Of a stretch of DNA of 64,000 bases, positions 20,299-31,096 are shown piece by piece. How positions within the stretch are numbered: position 1 is the first letter of the stretch; each line of letters opens with the position of its first letter. The translations under genes and the position numbers were made by a program. The DNA is from Streptomyces sp. NBC_01142 (lineage in GTDB: Bacteria > Actinomycetota > Actinomycetes > Streptomycetales > Streptomycetaceae), in contig NZ_JAPEOR010000001.1 in NCBI RefSeq assembly GCF_026341125.1, positions 3,162,001-3,226,000 of the forward strand. Reading direction: 5' to 3'. A model generated the notes under the pieces. The model saw only the letters and a program-made list of their open reading frames with translations. It did no database searches and was not told the DNA's origin.

Positions 20299-21953
20299 TG
20301 TGCCTCCAGGTAGCGGTGCACCAGCGTGACGGCCATGGCGCCCTCGCCCACCGCCGAGGCGACCCGCTTGACGGACTCGGCACGTACGTCGCCGGCCGCG
20401 AACACCCCCGGGACGCTGGTTTCCAGGTGGTACGGGGCGCGGGCCAGCGGCCACCGGGGTGAGTGGCCCCCGGGCCCCGGCAGGTCGGGCCCGGTGAGGA
20501 CGAATCCGCGTGCGTCGCGGGCCACCAGGCCGTCCAGCCACTGAGTCTGCGGTTCCGCGCCGATGAACACGAACAGCCACGAGGCGTCGACCGTCGTGAG
20601 GGCGCCGGTGAGGTTGTCGCGCAGGGTGAGCCGTTCGAGGTGGTCCACGCCGTCGCCGGCGGCGGCCTCGGTGCAGGCGTGGATCTCGATGCCGGGGATG
20701 GCCTCGATCTGCTCGATCAGATAGTGCGACATGGACCGGTTGAGGTCGGGGCCGCGCACCAACAGATGCACCCGGCGCGCGTAGCGCGAGAAGTAGACGG
20801 CGGCCTGGCCGGCGGAATTCGCGCCGCCGACGATGTACACCTCGTCGCCTCGGCAGTTGGCCGCTTCGAAGGACCCGGAGCCGTAGAACACACCGGCGCC
20901 GGCGTAGTCGTCGAGGTGTGTTCCCGCCAGCCGCCGGTACGAGACTCCGGTGGCCAGCACGACAGTGTGCGTGCCGATCGAGGTGCCGTCGGCGAACCGC
21001 AGCACACGTCCCGCCCCGGCGGCCTCCAGTGCCACCACCTCGGTCGCGCTGAGGATCTCGGCGCCGAAGCGCGCCGCCTGCCGGCGTGCCCGGTCGGTCA
21101 GCTGCGCTCCCGACACCCCGTCGGGGAAGCCCAGGTAGTTCTCGATACGGCTGCTCTGGCCCGCCTGACCCCCGGTCGCCCTGCGCTCGACGAGCACCGT
21201 GCGCAGTCCCTCGGAGGCGGCATACACGGCGGCGCCCAGGCCGGCCGGGCCCGCGCCGATGACGACGACGTCGTAGAAGTCGGACGCGGGGCTGGTGCGT
21301 AGTCCGACGTGTTCGGCGAGCTTCGCCTCCGAAGGGGCGTGCAGTACCTTGCCCTCGGCCGTGACCACCAGCGGTACGTCCGCTGCGGTGAGACCCGCCG
21401 CTTCGAGCAGCTGGGCCCCCTCGGGCTCGTCGGCGGCGATCCACCGGTAGGGAACGAGGTTCCGCGCGAGGAACTCCCGCACCGAGAAGGACGGCGCGGA
21501 CCAGCGGTGCCCGACGACCCGCGTCTCGGGTGCCCCGGAGTCGGGTGCCGCGTCCCACAGCTCCAGCAGGGTGTCGAGGACCGGGTAGAGGTTCTCCTCC
21601 GGCGGACTCCACGGCTTGAGGAGGTAGTGGTCGAGATCGACCACGTTGATGGCGTCGATCGCCGCGCCGGTGTCCGCGTATGCGGTCAGCAGCACGCGCC
21701 TCGCCGCGGGAAACAGGTCCATGGCGGACTCCAAGAACTGGACGCCGTTCATGGTGGGCATGCGATAGTCCGCGATCATCACGGCCACCGCTTCCCCTCG
21801 GAGCTTCACCTCCCGCAGAGCCACCAGGGCCTCGTCCCCGGACACGGCGCGCAGCACCCGGAACCGCTCCCCGTAGCGGCGCCGCAGGTCGCGGGCGATG
21901 GCCCGGGAGACGCCCGGATCGTCGTCGACGGTCAGGATCGTCGCCTTCGACAT
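20295..21953 (-). CDS. Response regulator fused to thioredoxin-reductase-like FAD protein
   Basis: 552 residues. Residues 1-130 are a receiver domain (DDD at 10-12, phospho-acceptor Asp62 in MIADYRMP, KPWSPP around 113-118). From residue 228 a thioredoxin-reductase fold follows with FAD motif GAGPAG (233-238), NAD(P)H motif VYIVGGANSAGQAA (372-385) and the final GVFAAGDVRAESVKR. The redox-active CxxC normally just before the NADPH motif is absent: FYGSGSFEAANCRGDEV has one cysteine only. It is therefore unlikely to reduce thioredoxin and may sense flavin or pyridine-nucleotide state. It is coupled to the downstream kinase gene. The ribosome site is weak. Confidence 0.85.
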   Translation of the reverse strand: MSKATILTVDDDPGVSRAIARDLRRRYGERFRVLRAVSGDEALVALREVKLRGEAVAVMIADYRMPTMNGVQFLESAMDLFPAARRVLLTAYADTGAAIDAINVVDLDHYLLKPWSPPEENLYPVLDTLLELWDAAPDSGAPETRVVGHRWSAPSFSVREFLARNLVPYRWIAADEPEGAQLLEAAGLTAADVPLVVTAEGKVLHAPSEAKLAEHVGLRTSPASDFYDVVVIGAGPAGLGAAVYAASEGLRTVLVERRATGGQAGQSSRIENYLGFPDGVSGAQLTDRARRQAARFGAEILSATEVVALEAAGAGRVLRFADGTSIGTHTVVLATGVSYRRLAGTHLDDYAGAGVFYGSGSFEAANCRGDEVYIVGGANSAGQAAVYFSRYARRVHLLVRGPDLNRSMSHYLIEQIEAIPGIEIHACTEAAAGDGVDHLERLTLRDNLTGALTTVDASWLFVFIGAEPQTQWLDGLVARDARGFVLTGPDLPGPGGHSPRWPLARAPYHLETSVPGVFAAGDVRAESVKRVASAVGEGAMAVTLVHRYLEAQ

Positions 21954-22376
21954 TTCTTCATGATGCGCCCGCGGCGGTGGGCCTGCCCACCGGCGGGGGA
22001 CCTGCTGGGCAGGCCGGCCCGGCGGCCAGGGGGCGTGGGCGGGTGGACGGTCGCACCGGTGGTGCCTCTCCCGTCACCGGCTCGGCCGACGCCCCCCGAC
22101 CGCGCCCACCGCACGGCGTCGGCACCTCATCGACCCGCAGGTCAGCAGCCCGGCCCTGAAGTGCCGGGACGACCAGCGGAGACCGCGGCCGCCTTGGACG
22201 CGCTCGCACCGTGCCACGGCCACGGCAGCTACCTGCCGCGGCCTCTGTGAGTTTGAGGCGTCGGGTTACCGGAATGCTCTGTTTCTTGGGTATCCGACGG
22301 GGCATCGGCCACACAGGTATGCACCTGGTCCTTGACCGGTCCCTGAGAAGGGCCGGCCGGTACCGGAACGGACGTG
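21954..22376. other. Intergenic, no recognisable gene
   Basis: Upstream region of the regulator-reductase gene. It is extremely GC-rich with several short G/C palindromes that are not distinguishable from background. No plausible coding frame or terminator was identified. Confidence 0.4.
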
Positions 22377-23212
22377 TCAGTCGGTGGAGGAACCGTGCCG
22401 TCCGGCCCCGGACGCGAAGCGCGCGGCACCCGAGAGTGTCTCGCCGGCCGAGAGCGGCACCATGCCGTGCCGGAGCTCGGCGGCCAGTGCCTCGGGCTCG
22501 GCCAGCCCGTGCTGCTCCCGTACGGAGAGCCGGTCATGGCGCAGGCACAGTTGCGGGAACGCGGCGATCTCCCGGGCAAGTTCCTCCGCCGCATGCCGGG
22601 CCTGCCCCGGCGGTACGAGGCGGTTGGCGAGCCCGATCGCGTACGCCTCGGCGGCCGGGACCGGCCGGCCGGTCAAGATCAGGTCCATGGCGCGGCTCTC
22701 GCCGATCAGCCGCGGCAGCAGGACCGTGCCGCCGTCGATCAGCGGTACCCCCCACCGGCGGCAGAACACCCCGAGGACCGCGTTCTCCTCGACCACGCGC
22801 AGATCGCACCACAGGGCCAGTTCCACCCGCCGGCCACGGCATGGCCGGCTACGGCCGCGATGACCGGCTTGGTCAGGTGCAACCGGGTCGGCCCCATCGG
22901 GCCATCGCCGTCGGGCTCCACGCGGTTGCCGCGTTCGGTGCCGATGGCCTTGAGGTCGGCGCCCGCGCAGAACGTCCCGCCCTCGCCCCACAGCACCGCG
23001 ACCGAGGCCTCGGCGTCTGCTTCGAACGCCCTGAAGGCGTGGGCCAGTTGCCGGGCCATCGGCCCGTCCACGGCGTTGCGGGCGGCGGGCCGGGACAACA
23101 CCACGGTGGTCACGGGCCCGGCACGCTCCACGCGGACGGCGGGTGCGGTGTCCTGCTCCGCCGCTGTCGCGGGGGCAGTTGAGGTGGTCGGCGTATCTGG
23201 GGTATCGGCCAT
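22377..23212 (-). pseudogene. Enoyl-CoA hydratase/isomerase, single frameshift
   Basis: Frame one begins MADTPDTPTTSTAPATAAEQ at 23212 and includes the crotonase oxyanion-hole block GGTFCAGADLKAIG and PVIAAVAGHAVAGG, then breaks. A different frame then gives ELALWCDLRVVEENAVLGVF, GVPLIDGGTVLLPRLIGESR and the normal C-terminus to 22377. The junction (about 22830) reads GGC GGG TGG AAC TGG, where one extra base would restore GG-x-LELALWCDL. One missing base therefore splits an otherwise complete crotonase of about 278 residues. A sequencing error is possible, but the neighbouring CHAT gene is also broken, favouring real decay. Confidence 0.75.
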
Positions 23213-23256
23213 GGCTGCATTCTCACGTGGCCGCAGTCCGACGACCAGACCGGCGA

Positions 23257-25665
23257 TCACGACGGCGATCCCCGGCCACACCGGCAGACCCGGCGTGTCC
23301 TCGCGGTCATGCCCCCGCCGGAAGACCGAGCCGTGTCGAGCTCGGAGTACAGGGCCGCGAAGCCCTCGCTCACCGGCCACAGTGGGCAGACCACCGCATC
23401 TGCCCCGTGGAACAGCAGGCTCGCGGGCACACCGCCGAACTCGTCGGCGTCGGCGATGGCACCGGCATGCCCGCACGGCAGGCCGACAGGAATGCGAAGC
23501 GGGCCGTGGTGGGCCGGCCGAGGACATCTCCCGCGGACCACAGCTCGCCCAGGAGCCGGAGGCGGCGTCCCGCATAGCGGGCGTACAGAGTGCCCCTGGC
23601 CCCGCGTTCCATCCACAGCTCCACGTCACCGGCCTCGGCGTCGGGCGCTACTGCGGCTGCGCGTCTGCGGAGTCGGCCGACGCCGGGCAGGTCGGCGACG
23701 GACTCCCCGACCGGATCTCCTTCCACGTCGGCGCACGGGCCACCCAATCAAAGGGTCGCCCGCACGGACATCCTCCGGGGAAGGGGCTACCAGCAGAGCG
23801 GATCGGGCCGGGTCCTGGGGATCCGCGTGTCCATGGCCGCTGAAATGGAAGGCGCCGGCCTGGGCGAGGTGCTCGGCCACATTGGAGCTGGTGGCCTCAG
23901 GGCCGACCAGGACGGTGGATCGACAGTCAGGCGGGTGGTGGTTCTTCACCGAACCGGCCTCGGAGGCGGAGCACGGGAGATCGCCCGTCGGATCGCAGAC
24001 AACAAGGTCCGTCTTCATCGCGGGTGGGCTGAGGCGCGCCCGGGACTGTACGAACTCCCGGGCGCTGGGGTAAATGGACATGGGAGTGTCGAGGAGGCTG
24101 GGCAGGGCGCGGAACGGCACGAAATGCAGCCAGCGGTGAGGTATGACCACCAGCCGGCGTGTCCCCGACCGCATGATCTTGTCCCTCACCAGCCGTCCGA
24201 TCGCCGCTTCGACGGCTGGGACGACGGCCCGCAAAGCCGCCTGTGAGGCGGAGGAGTCCAGTCGTCCCGACAGAGCGTCGACCCAGCCGCCGGAGATTTC
24301 GAGCAACTCCTGCCAGCGGTCCCACGGCCACTCAGGCAGGCAGACCAGGCGAAGGGCGGGACGGGACCTGTCGTTGTCGCGCGTGATGTAGAAGACCAGA
24401 GTCGCCGAATCGCCGACTCCGAGGATGACCGCGGCCTCGTCGGGCCCGAGCGCGGCCGCGATCTCCTCGGACGAGGGGCTGCGTAGTGCCTCGCCGGTCA
24501 GGTCGGGGCGCATCAGGCGATATCGCTCCAGGAGCTGCGCGCGGAGGGAGATCGGCCGTCCAGGGACGGCCGGCGGCGGGCTATCGGCCATGGCCTGAGA
24601 AATCTCGTGCGCGCGTGTGGCGGCCAGGATGTCCTGTTCCAGGGCCAGGAGTTCCTCGTGCGAGGGCAGCCGGGACAGTTCTGAACGGTAGCGGCGGCGC
24701 ATGCTCTTGGAGTCCTCCAGCACGCGGAGCGCCGCTTCCGGCTCGCCGCAGTGGACGTGCGCCACTGCCAGCAGGGCTGACGCTCGATTGAAGGAGAAGG
24801 CGGCCTGGGCTACGTCGTGTTCCGTGACGGCCGTGAGGTAGCGGTCGCGGATCGACGGTAAGAACTGTGCCATCCGTCTACGGACGCTCTCATGCTCGCC
24901 GAGGTGACCGAGGTGTGTGGCATGGCTCAGGTCCAGTACCTGCGTGGTGCGCGACTGTGGATCGGCCGCCCGGTCGATTAGGCGGCCGTAGATCTCGGCC
25001 GCCCGGCGCGCGTCTCCAGCGATGTCCAGATGGCGCGCAACCATTCCGGCTGTGCGGGTGTCGAGCTCCGTCCGCTCGTACTCGCCCAGTGCGATACCGA
25101 GCAGCCCGGCGGCTCGTTCCATCCAGGAGGTGTGGCTGTCGGCATCGCGGGCCATCAAAGCCTCGCCGGCACGCATCAGACAGTAGGTGTGGGCCGATTC
25201 CAAGAAGTCTCGTACGGCTGAGGGGCGCTCGTCGCCGGTCAGTGACGCACACGCTTCGTCCATCAGCGCGACGGACTGCTCTGGCGACAGCAGTTCGTAC
25301 TTGAGCAGGTAGTACGCAGCCGCCAGTTGCTCGTTGCGGTCGTCGGCGCGCCGCCCCAGCTCCAGGCTCGTGAGGAGTCGGCGGCGTGCCGACTCGAGAT
25401 CCCTCTCGCTCTCCGGCGGGAGGCGCAGGAGAGCGAGCGCGCCGAGTCGTAGCGCTAGGGGATCGTCGTGGCCGGTGCCGCCCCAGGCGTCCACGGCTCG
25501 AGCCCGCCGCTCCGCTTCATCGGCACGTGCCGTCAGCCGCTCTCCGGCGAACCATCGGATCAGCAGGTCCTGGGCTTCGCGGATGAGTGCGGCAAGGGGC
25601 TCGGCGGCGAGGGCGACTTCTCCCCGGCGGGCGAGTTCCGCCATGAGCCGCAAGGTGTCCACCAA
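23257..25665 (-). pseudogene. CHAT-domain protein with helical repeats, at least two frameshifts
   Basis: The main frame (25665 to about 23745) encodes a TPR-like helical N-terminus and the first part of a CHAT peptidase domain (RRLVVIPHRWLHFVPFRALP, then AGAFHFSGHGHADPQDPARS with the catalytic His). The rest is split: GTLYARYAGRRLRLLGELWS to FLSACRAGM (with the catalytic-type Cys) lies in a second frame, and DEFGGVPASLLFHGADAVVC to FAALYSELD in a third, ending at 23257. Joined, they follow the normal CHAT order. The true start is also doubtful: good coding sequence continues upstream of the GTG at 25665 to about 25800, where a run of six G may hide another shift. CHAT proteins are caspase-like proteases. 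Confidence 0.75.
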
Positions 25666-25819
25666 GGCCGGACCGTGTTCGACCAGGGTCTCGGCGAGCA
25701 GGGTCTGCCGCGCCCGGGTGTCCTGCTCCAGCAGGCGGCGCGCGTCGTGTGTGCGTTGACGGATGTGCTCCGCGCTCTCCTCGGACAGCGTCGTCCCCCC
25801 TTGCCGTCATGCACCGAAC

Positions 25820-28431
25820 GATCCGCTGGAATGCACTACCCACCCCCTGAGCCGTCCGAACCACGCGCCGGGCAGAGGCGCCGAGGAGAAGGGGGAATCT
25901 GCATGGCCGGGATTCATGGCGATGTCGTACCTCGGGACCGAATGATCCCGGCCGTTCGCTGTAAGGCGGCGCGAAGACGGAGCGCGGCGGTCAGGGCACG
26001 ATGCGCCGGCGGTTCCCTCGTGATCTCCCCGCGGACCTTCCGCCGACGAACGTGCCGTGTGCCATTTTGTCCTGGCTGCTGAGCCTCCCACCCGTCACGC
26101 ACTGCAGCGGGATGGGTCCGAGGTCTCGTTTGCGGGTGCAGACGAGGAGTTCCCTGTCTGTCTCGGCCCTTGGTGCGCTGCTAACCAGAGGCGCTCGCCG
26201 ACTGACGGATCTCTGGTGCCCTTACTGGTTCGGAGTCGTGGAGATGCAGGTCGCCTGCGGCGCGTGGGCAGGCCCAGAGACCGTGTCGCTCAAGACCGCG
26301 GACAGGCATGGGGTGGTGATCACCGCTACGCAAGGGCTGATGGCCCCGACCAGGTCTCCACGAGTCGGGGCCCGTTGTGCGTGCCCGAATCGAGGACTCT
26401 GTCGCCGCCGCATGGGAGCGGATCAGCGGGCGGTGCCCGGCATCAAACACGCGGAGACCGTCCCCGTTGTCTTGGTGCTCGGCGATCCCGGCGACGACCA
26501 CCTGACGGTCCGCAGTGCTAGGACTAGTCTTGGTTCGCTGCGGTGACGCTCATTCTGATGGGGCTGTCAGGTTGCTGTCGGTACAGGTGGGAGCGTCAGC
26601 CGATGCGGTCTCGACGGTGAAGAGATCTTCTTGAAGTTGTCGTCCTTGGGGCTCTGACCTGCGGAGGCCGCCTGGACCCCCGCTTCGACCTGGGCTGATG
26701 AGCGTTTCCGGTGCTTTCGCTTTGCTGCCCGGTTGCGCGATCGATTCTCCCCAGGTGCTCCCCAACGGGGCTCCGCTCTCCCTGGATTCTCCCCAGCGGC
26801 AGTGCTCGACGAGAAGCTGGATGACGGCCCTTGGCTGATCGACGCGTTGCCTACTCACGTACAGCTCGGGCGCGGGCAGTGCCCCCAAGCCGATGTCTGC
26901 CGAACTGGCGGATGTGCTCTGCGATGTTCATGGCGATCGCGTCCACACCCTCATCCTTCGACAGCTGAGTGTTCACGCCGTCCAAGCCGATGGCTTCGAA
27001 GAGCTGCCTGATGAGGTGCTCGAACTCCGTGGGCTTCAGTTCCATCAATACTGGGCGGCTCGAGGCCCGCCGCGACGTCCAGGCGCCCGAAGCGTGATGA
27101 GGCAAGGATGGACGTTCCGAGCCACCGCTCACGCCGGCCCAGAGACTCCTTGCTTGATTCGCCCGGATCTCCACGCACTTCCGCCCACGACGGCATCTGC
27201 TCACAGCCAGTGACTACCGCACCGAACTGGCCGAATAATTCCGCGTCTGGAAGACCGTCACCGGGACACCCGTGCACGCCTGAACGCAGTGCCCCTCACG
27301 GCACCTGCGCACCATCGGCATGCCTCAACTCGCCTATCCCGCAAGCAACTCGCCTGTTCCACAAGCAAGTTGACGGCGCCCTTTCATCGGGTAGCGGTGG
27401 CCCCGGTACGACGGGCGGCATCGGCGTCCACGAAGAAGATCGTGTCACGGCGGCCCGCCGACGTGACGGTACCGATGCGAGATCTCGCTGCCCGACCCGC
27501 GGCTTCCACCGGGGACGAGGAAGTGCTGTCCGGCCAGTCTCAGCGGTCCGCGACGAACTGGGCGCGCTCGTGGTGAGCGGTCGTGCGTTCCAACGTCGGA
27601 CCGTACGGCTGGTCTGGCTCGTGTTCAACCGTCCGCCCGCACACCAGGGCAGGGGTCGCCCGCTTCCGCTCAGGGCGGCGGCTCTGTTCCACATGCCCGT
27701 GAGCACGTGGCTGCGAGCGTCCGAGCTCCGGCGGCGCACCGTCTGAGTGCTGCGGCCGGCGGGTCCGGTCACGGATGGCGACGTTCGCCTGCCGTATGGC
27801 CGAAACCTGCATCTGAGCAACCGAACAATCTTGGGATCTCTGGTCATGCGCCTCTCCAGGCACTTAAGTACCTGTCGGGCACTCGCTACCGGCCAAGAGC
27901 GAAAGTCGCTGGCCGGGTTATGCGCCAGCGGCCGTCTCCGCCCTGCTCGTCGGCCCACACCGCTGTCCTTCGCATGACCGTGCCACCCCGTCCCAACTGC
28001 CCCGAGGGTCCTTCTGCCTATGCACGCCAGTGCACACCGTTCGGTGTCGTGCTCACACCACCCGGCGAGCCGCAGCGCTCACGGCAGCGGCCTGCAGGCG
28101 GCCCGCCGCAGAGCACGCCCTGCGCAGCCGGGCCGAGTGCTGAGCCACCGGGTCGCGTCCGAGGAAACGGACGACCTGCTGCCCGTCGGGCGCGCCACCA
28201 GGTCTCGGCAGCGCCGTCCGAACCGGCCGGTCGCCGCGTGAAGGCGCCCAGACCGCCAAGACGCCGCGCGCAGGAGTGCCGGCCGAAGGCGCACGACGTG
28301 CCACTGCAGGCACCGGAGAAGCCCAACAGGTCACCCTCCGGCGCCAAGCCCGGCCTCCCCGTGACCCCAGCGGCTCCAGCTGACGGCCCCCTGCGGCCCC
28401 CCCTGTGCCCGGCCGGCCGAGGGGGGCGCTG
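25820..28431. other. Decayed region without intact genes
   Basis: About 2.6 kb with short frames in all phases and no convincing gene apart from the restriction-endonuclease fragment at 26917-27045. Composition is slightly less GC-rich than the flanks around 26000-27250. Some minus-strand stretches (26400-26500 and 27550-27700) look weakly protein-like but belong to no family I recognise. It is probably the debris of earlier mobile DNA. Confidence 0.5.
26917..27045 (-). pseudogene. Mrr-type restriction endonuclease, N-terminal fragment of the catalytic domain
   Basis: MELKPTEFEHLIRQLFEAIG followed by LSKDEGVDAIAMN matches the first helix and the catalytic Asp strand (G-V-D) of Mrr-cat/PD-(D/E)XK endonucleases. 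The next conserved element, the Q-x-K strand, is absent; unrelated sequence follows and stops at 26851. Only about 43 residues survive. Confidence 0.55.
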
Positions 28432-29466
28432 ATGGAGAGTTCGAACCCGACCGGCCGGGCGAACCCAGTCGGCCGAGACACAGACCTCTATGCGGCAGTG
28501 CAGGACATTCAGGCGGGTTACTGGATGCAGATGCGGCAGGTGCTGGCCCGGACGGGCAACTGGCCGCAGTGGACATCCCGCACTCAGGTGCTGGGGGTTG
28601 TCGCAGCTCAGGCCAACGTTGTGGAGTTGTGGCTGAAAGAGGAACCGGAGAACCTCGCTGCCCGGGTGATGTACGCCAGAGTCGCCACCGAACGGGTGCT
28701 GCAGGCCCACCGAAGGCACTGGGCGCGTGACTCCCGGACGGCACAGGACCTGGAGAAACTGGTGGCCCGGGCCCGGGATGCGTGCCACAAGGCGGGCCAG
28801 GGGAATCCCGACGACTCGGTGCCCTGGATCTGCCGCCTGGCCCTGGCCGAAACGGACACGACAGGACGCTACCCGGAGCATCACGTGGCTCCACCACCCC
28901 ATGAGTATCTGCTGCCTTACGGGCCATGGGGACTGCTGGGGGAGGTGCACCGACGAGATCCGTTCAACCGCGAGGCATGGCACCGCATGTCCCAGGCGCT
29001 CCAGACCCACCCAGGTCCAGCGGGCCGCCAGGCAGTCGCGACGGATTTCGCCCGCTGGACGGGCTCTTTCGCGCCGCCCGACTCGCCCCTGCTTCTGCTG
29101 CCTCTCTACGCCCGTGTGCAGGAGCACCGGGAGCGGCGGGACAGAGGCGCCGAGGTCATGCTGAACCTGCTGTGGACCAGGGAGGACAGCACCCGAGCCG
29201 TCACGCAGGCATTCGAGGGCTGGTTCCAGAAGTGCGATCCGGCCACCAGTTCCCAGCTGGATCTGAACTACCTCGCATACGCCCTGGCGAGGGGTGGCTT
29301 CCCTCAATGGGCAACTGAAGTGTTCGATGCCATCGGCGACTTCGCCACTCCTGCCCCGTGGCAGTACGACGCCCGGCACCCGGAGGACCAGTGGCGGAAG
29401 GCATTCGAGGAGGACCGCGTCGCCTGCCTGAGATCCCACCCGCGGCATACGGGAAAACACCCATGA
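28432..29466 (+). CDS. Hypothetical protein with helical repeats
   Basis: 344 residues from the ATG at 28432, which has GAGGGGGGCG upstream. Mostly alpha-helical. The pattern VQDIQAGYWMQMRQVLARTG followed by LWLKEEPENLAARVMYARVA recalls DUF4034/TPR-like streptomycete proteins in which a work unit is paired with a residence term, but the match is weak. No signal peptide, membrane helix or metal motif. An APC permease and a GNAT acetyltransferase follow in the same direction within about 100 bp, suggesting a three-gene unit. Function unknown. Confidence 0.6.
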   Translation: MESSNPTGRANPVGRDTDLYAAVQDIQAGYWMQMRQVLARTGNWPQWTSRTQVLGVVAAQANVVELWLKEEPENLAARVMYARVATERVLQAHRRHWARDSRTAQDLEKLVARARDACHKAGQGNPDDSVPWICRLALAETDTTGRYPEHHVAPPPHEYLLPYGPWGLLGEVHRRDPFNREAWHRMSQALQTHPGPAGRQAVATDFARWTGSFAPPDSPLLLLPLYARVQEHRERRDRGAEVMLNLLWTREDSTRAVTQAFEGWFQKCDPATSSQLDLNYLAYALARGGFPQWATEVFDAIGDFATPAPWQYDARHPEDQWRKAFEEDRVACLRSHPRHTGKHP

Positions 29467-29569
29467 CCGCCGACCTGCCCCCACGGGCGGGCGCCGCCAC
29501 ATCCCGCTAGCGGCCCGACGGCCACCCCGCCTGCACCCCTTACTTTCAGCCTTCCTGTGCGGAGAACCA

Positions 29570-31096
29570 ATGACTTCGGTAAGAGCACGGCGTCAGCAGC
29601 CGAACCCGGTCAACGACGACGGGGAGGACGCGCGCATCCTCCAATCGCTGGGCTACACCCAGCAACTGCACCGCCGGATGGGGGCTTTCGGTAATTTCTC
29701 CGCCTCCCTGTCGGTCATATCGATCATGTCGGGGACCTTGCTGCTGTTCGGCTTCGGCCTGAACTCGGGAGGCCCCGCGGTGATCATGTGGGGATGGCTC
29801 GCTGTCGGGCCGCTGGTGCTGTGCCTGGCCGCGGCCCTGGCGGAGATCACCTCCCGCTACCCCACCAGCGGCGGCCTGTACTACATGGCCCGCCAGCTCG
29901 GAGGCGAGCGATGGAGCTGGTACACCGGCTGGCTCAACCTCCTGGGCCTGCTCGGCGGAATCGCCGCCCAGGACTACGGCATCGCGACGTTCACCGCCGC
30001 GTGGATGAACCTGCAGTTCGGATACACGCCGACCCCGGAATCCCTGCTGGTCCTGTACGCGGTCATCCTCGCGCTGCACGCGGTCCTGAACCTCTTCGGC
30101 ACCCGGCTGATGAACATCCTGACGTCTGTGAGCGCGTGGTGGCACCTGGCAGGGGCCGTCGTCATCATCGGCGCCCTGGCGTTCGTGCCCTCCGACCACC
30201 AGTCGGCCGGCTTCGTCTTCACCGAGTTCACCAACAACACGGGCTGGAGCGTCCCGGTCTACGTGATCCTGCTGGGCATGCTGCTGCCGGTCTTCGCCCT
30301 GGCCGGCTACGACACCTCGGCCCACTTGAGCGAGGAGACGAACCATGCCTCCGTCGCCGCGGCCCGCGGGATCTTCCGCTCGGTGGCGGTGTCCTGGATC
30401 GCCGGCGGCATCCTGCTGCTAACACTGCTGTTCGCCATCCAGGACTACACCACGACCCTGTCCGGCCCGACCGGCGTACCAGTGGCACAGATCCTTCTGG
30501 ACGCGCTGGGCGAGGCGGCGGCAAAGGCCCTGCTGCTGGTGATCATCGTGGCCCAGTTCCTGTGCGGCTACACCGTGACCGCCAGTGCCAGCCGGATGAT
30601 CTACGCCTTCGCCCGGGACGGTGCCCTGCCCGGATCGACGCGCTGGAAGAAGGTCAGCCGCCGCACCGCCATCCCCGCCAACGCGGTCTGGCTCGCGGTC
30701 GCCGTGGCTTTCGTGCTCGCGCTGCCGTCCTTGTATTCCACAACGGCGTTCTCGGCGGTGACCGCCATCTCGGCCGTGGGATTCACCTCGGCCTACGCCA
30801 TCCCGGTGCTGCTGCGACTGCTCCACCGCGACCGATTCTCCCCAGGGCCCTGGCACCTGGGCCGCTGGAGCCGGCCGATCGGCTGGGTGGCGGTGGTGTG
30901 GGCGGCCGCGGTCACAGTGCTGTTCCTGCTGCCGCAGAGCGGCCCGATCACCGCCACCACCTTCAACTACACCCCCGTCGCCGTAGCGGTGGCCTTCCTC
31001 ATAGCCGCCCTGTGGCGGCGCTTCGGACGCAGCTCCTACCACGTGCCCCGCTCCCATTCCCACACCGAAGACAAACAGTTCGAAGGCATCATCTGA
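29570..31096 (+). CDS. APC family amino acid permease
   Basis: 508 residues with about 12 transmembrane helices. The N-terminus MGAFGNFSASLSVISIMSGT followed by GLNSGGPAVIMWGW is the helix 1 unwound region of the APC superfamily, and EITSRYPTSGGLYYMARQLG is the conserved helix 2-3 loop. It resembles GABA/choline-type actinobacterial permeases. Substrate is not determinable. ATG at 29570 follows CGGAGAA. Its TGA overlaps the ATG of the GNAT gene (TGATG), so import and acetylation of the substrate are likely coupled. Confidence 0.88.
   Translation: MTSVRARRQQPNPVNDDGEDARILQSLGYTQQLHRRMGAFGNFSASLSVISIMSGTLLLFGFGLNSGGPAVIMWGWLAVGPLVLCLAAALAEITSRYPTSGGLYYMARQLGGERWSWYTGWLNLLGLLGGIAAQDYGIATFTAAWMNLQFGYTPTPESLLVLYAVILALHAVLNLFGTRLMNILTSVSAWWHLAGAVVIIGALAFVPSDHQSAGFVFTEFTNNTGWSVPVYVILLGMLLPVFALAGYDTSAHLSEETNHASVAAARGIFRSVAVSWIAGGILLLTLLFAIQDYTTTLSGPTGVPVAQILLDALGEAAAKALLLVIIVAQFLCGYTVTASASRMIYAFARDGALPGSTRWKKVSRRTAIPANAVWLAVAVAFVLALPSLYSTTAFSAVTAISAVGFTSAYAIPVLLRLLHRDRFSPGPWHLGRWSRPIGWVAVVWAAAVTVLFLLPQSGPITATTFNYTPVAVAVAFLIAALWRRFGRSSYHVPRSHSHTEDKQFEGII

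Noticed and set aside
22007..22020. Near-match to the DevR-type palindrome before the regulator-reductase gene
   Set aside because: Single site in extremely GC-rich DNA with no partner 21 bp away; expected by chance.
26181..26501. Weak WD40-like reading (minus strand, around DGLRVFDAGHRPL)
   Set aside because: Only one loose repeat and no continuous propeller pattern in any frame.
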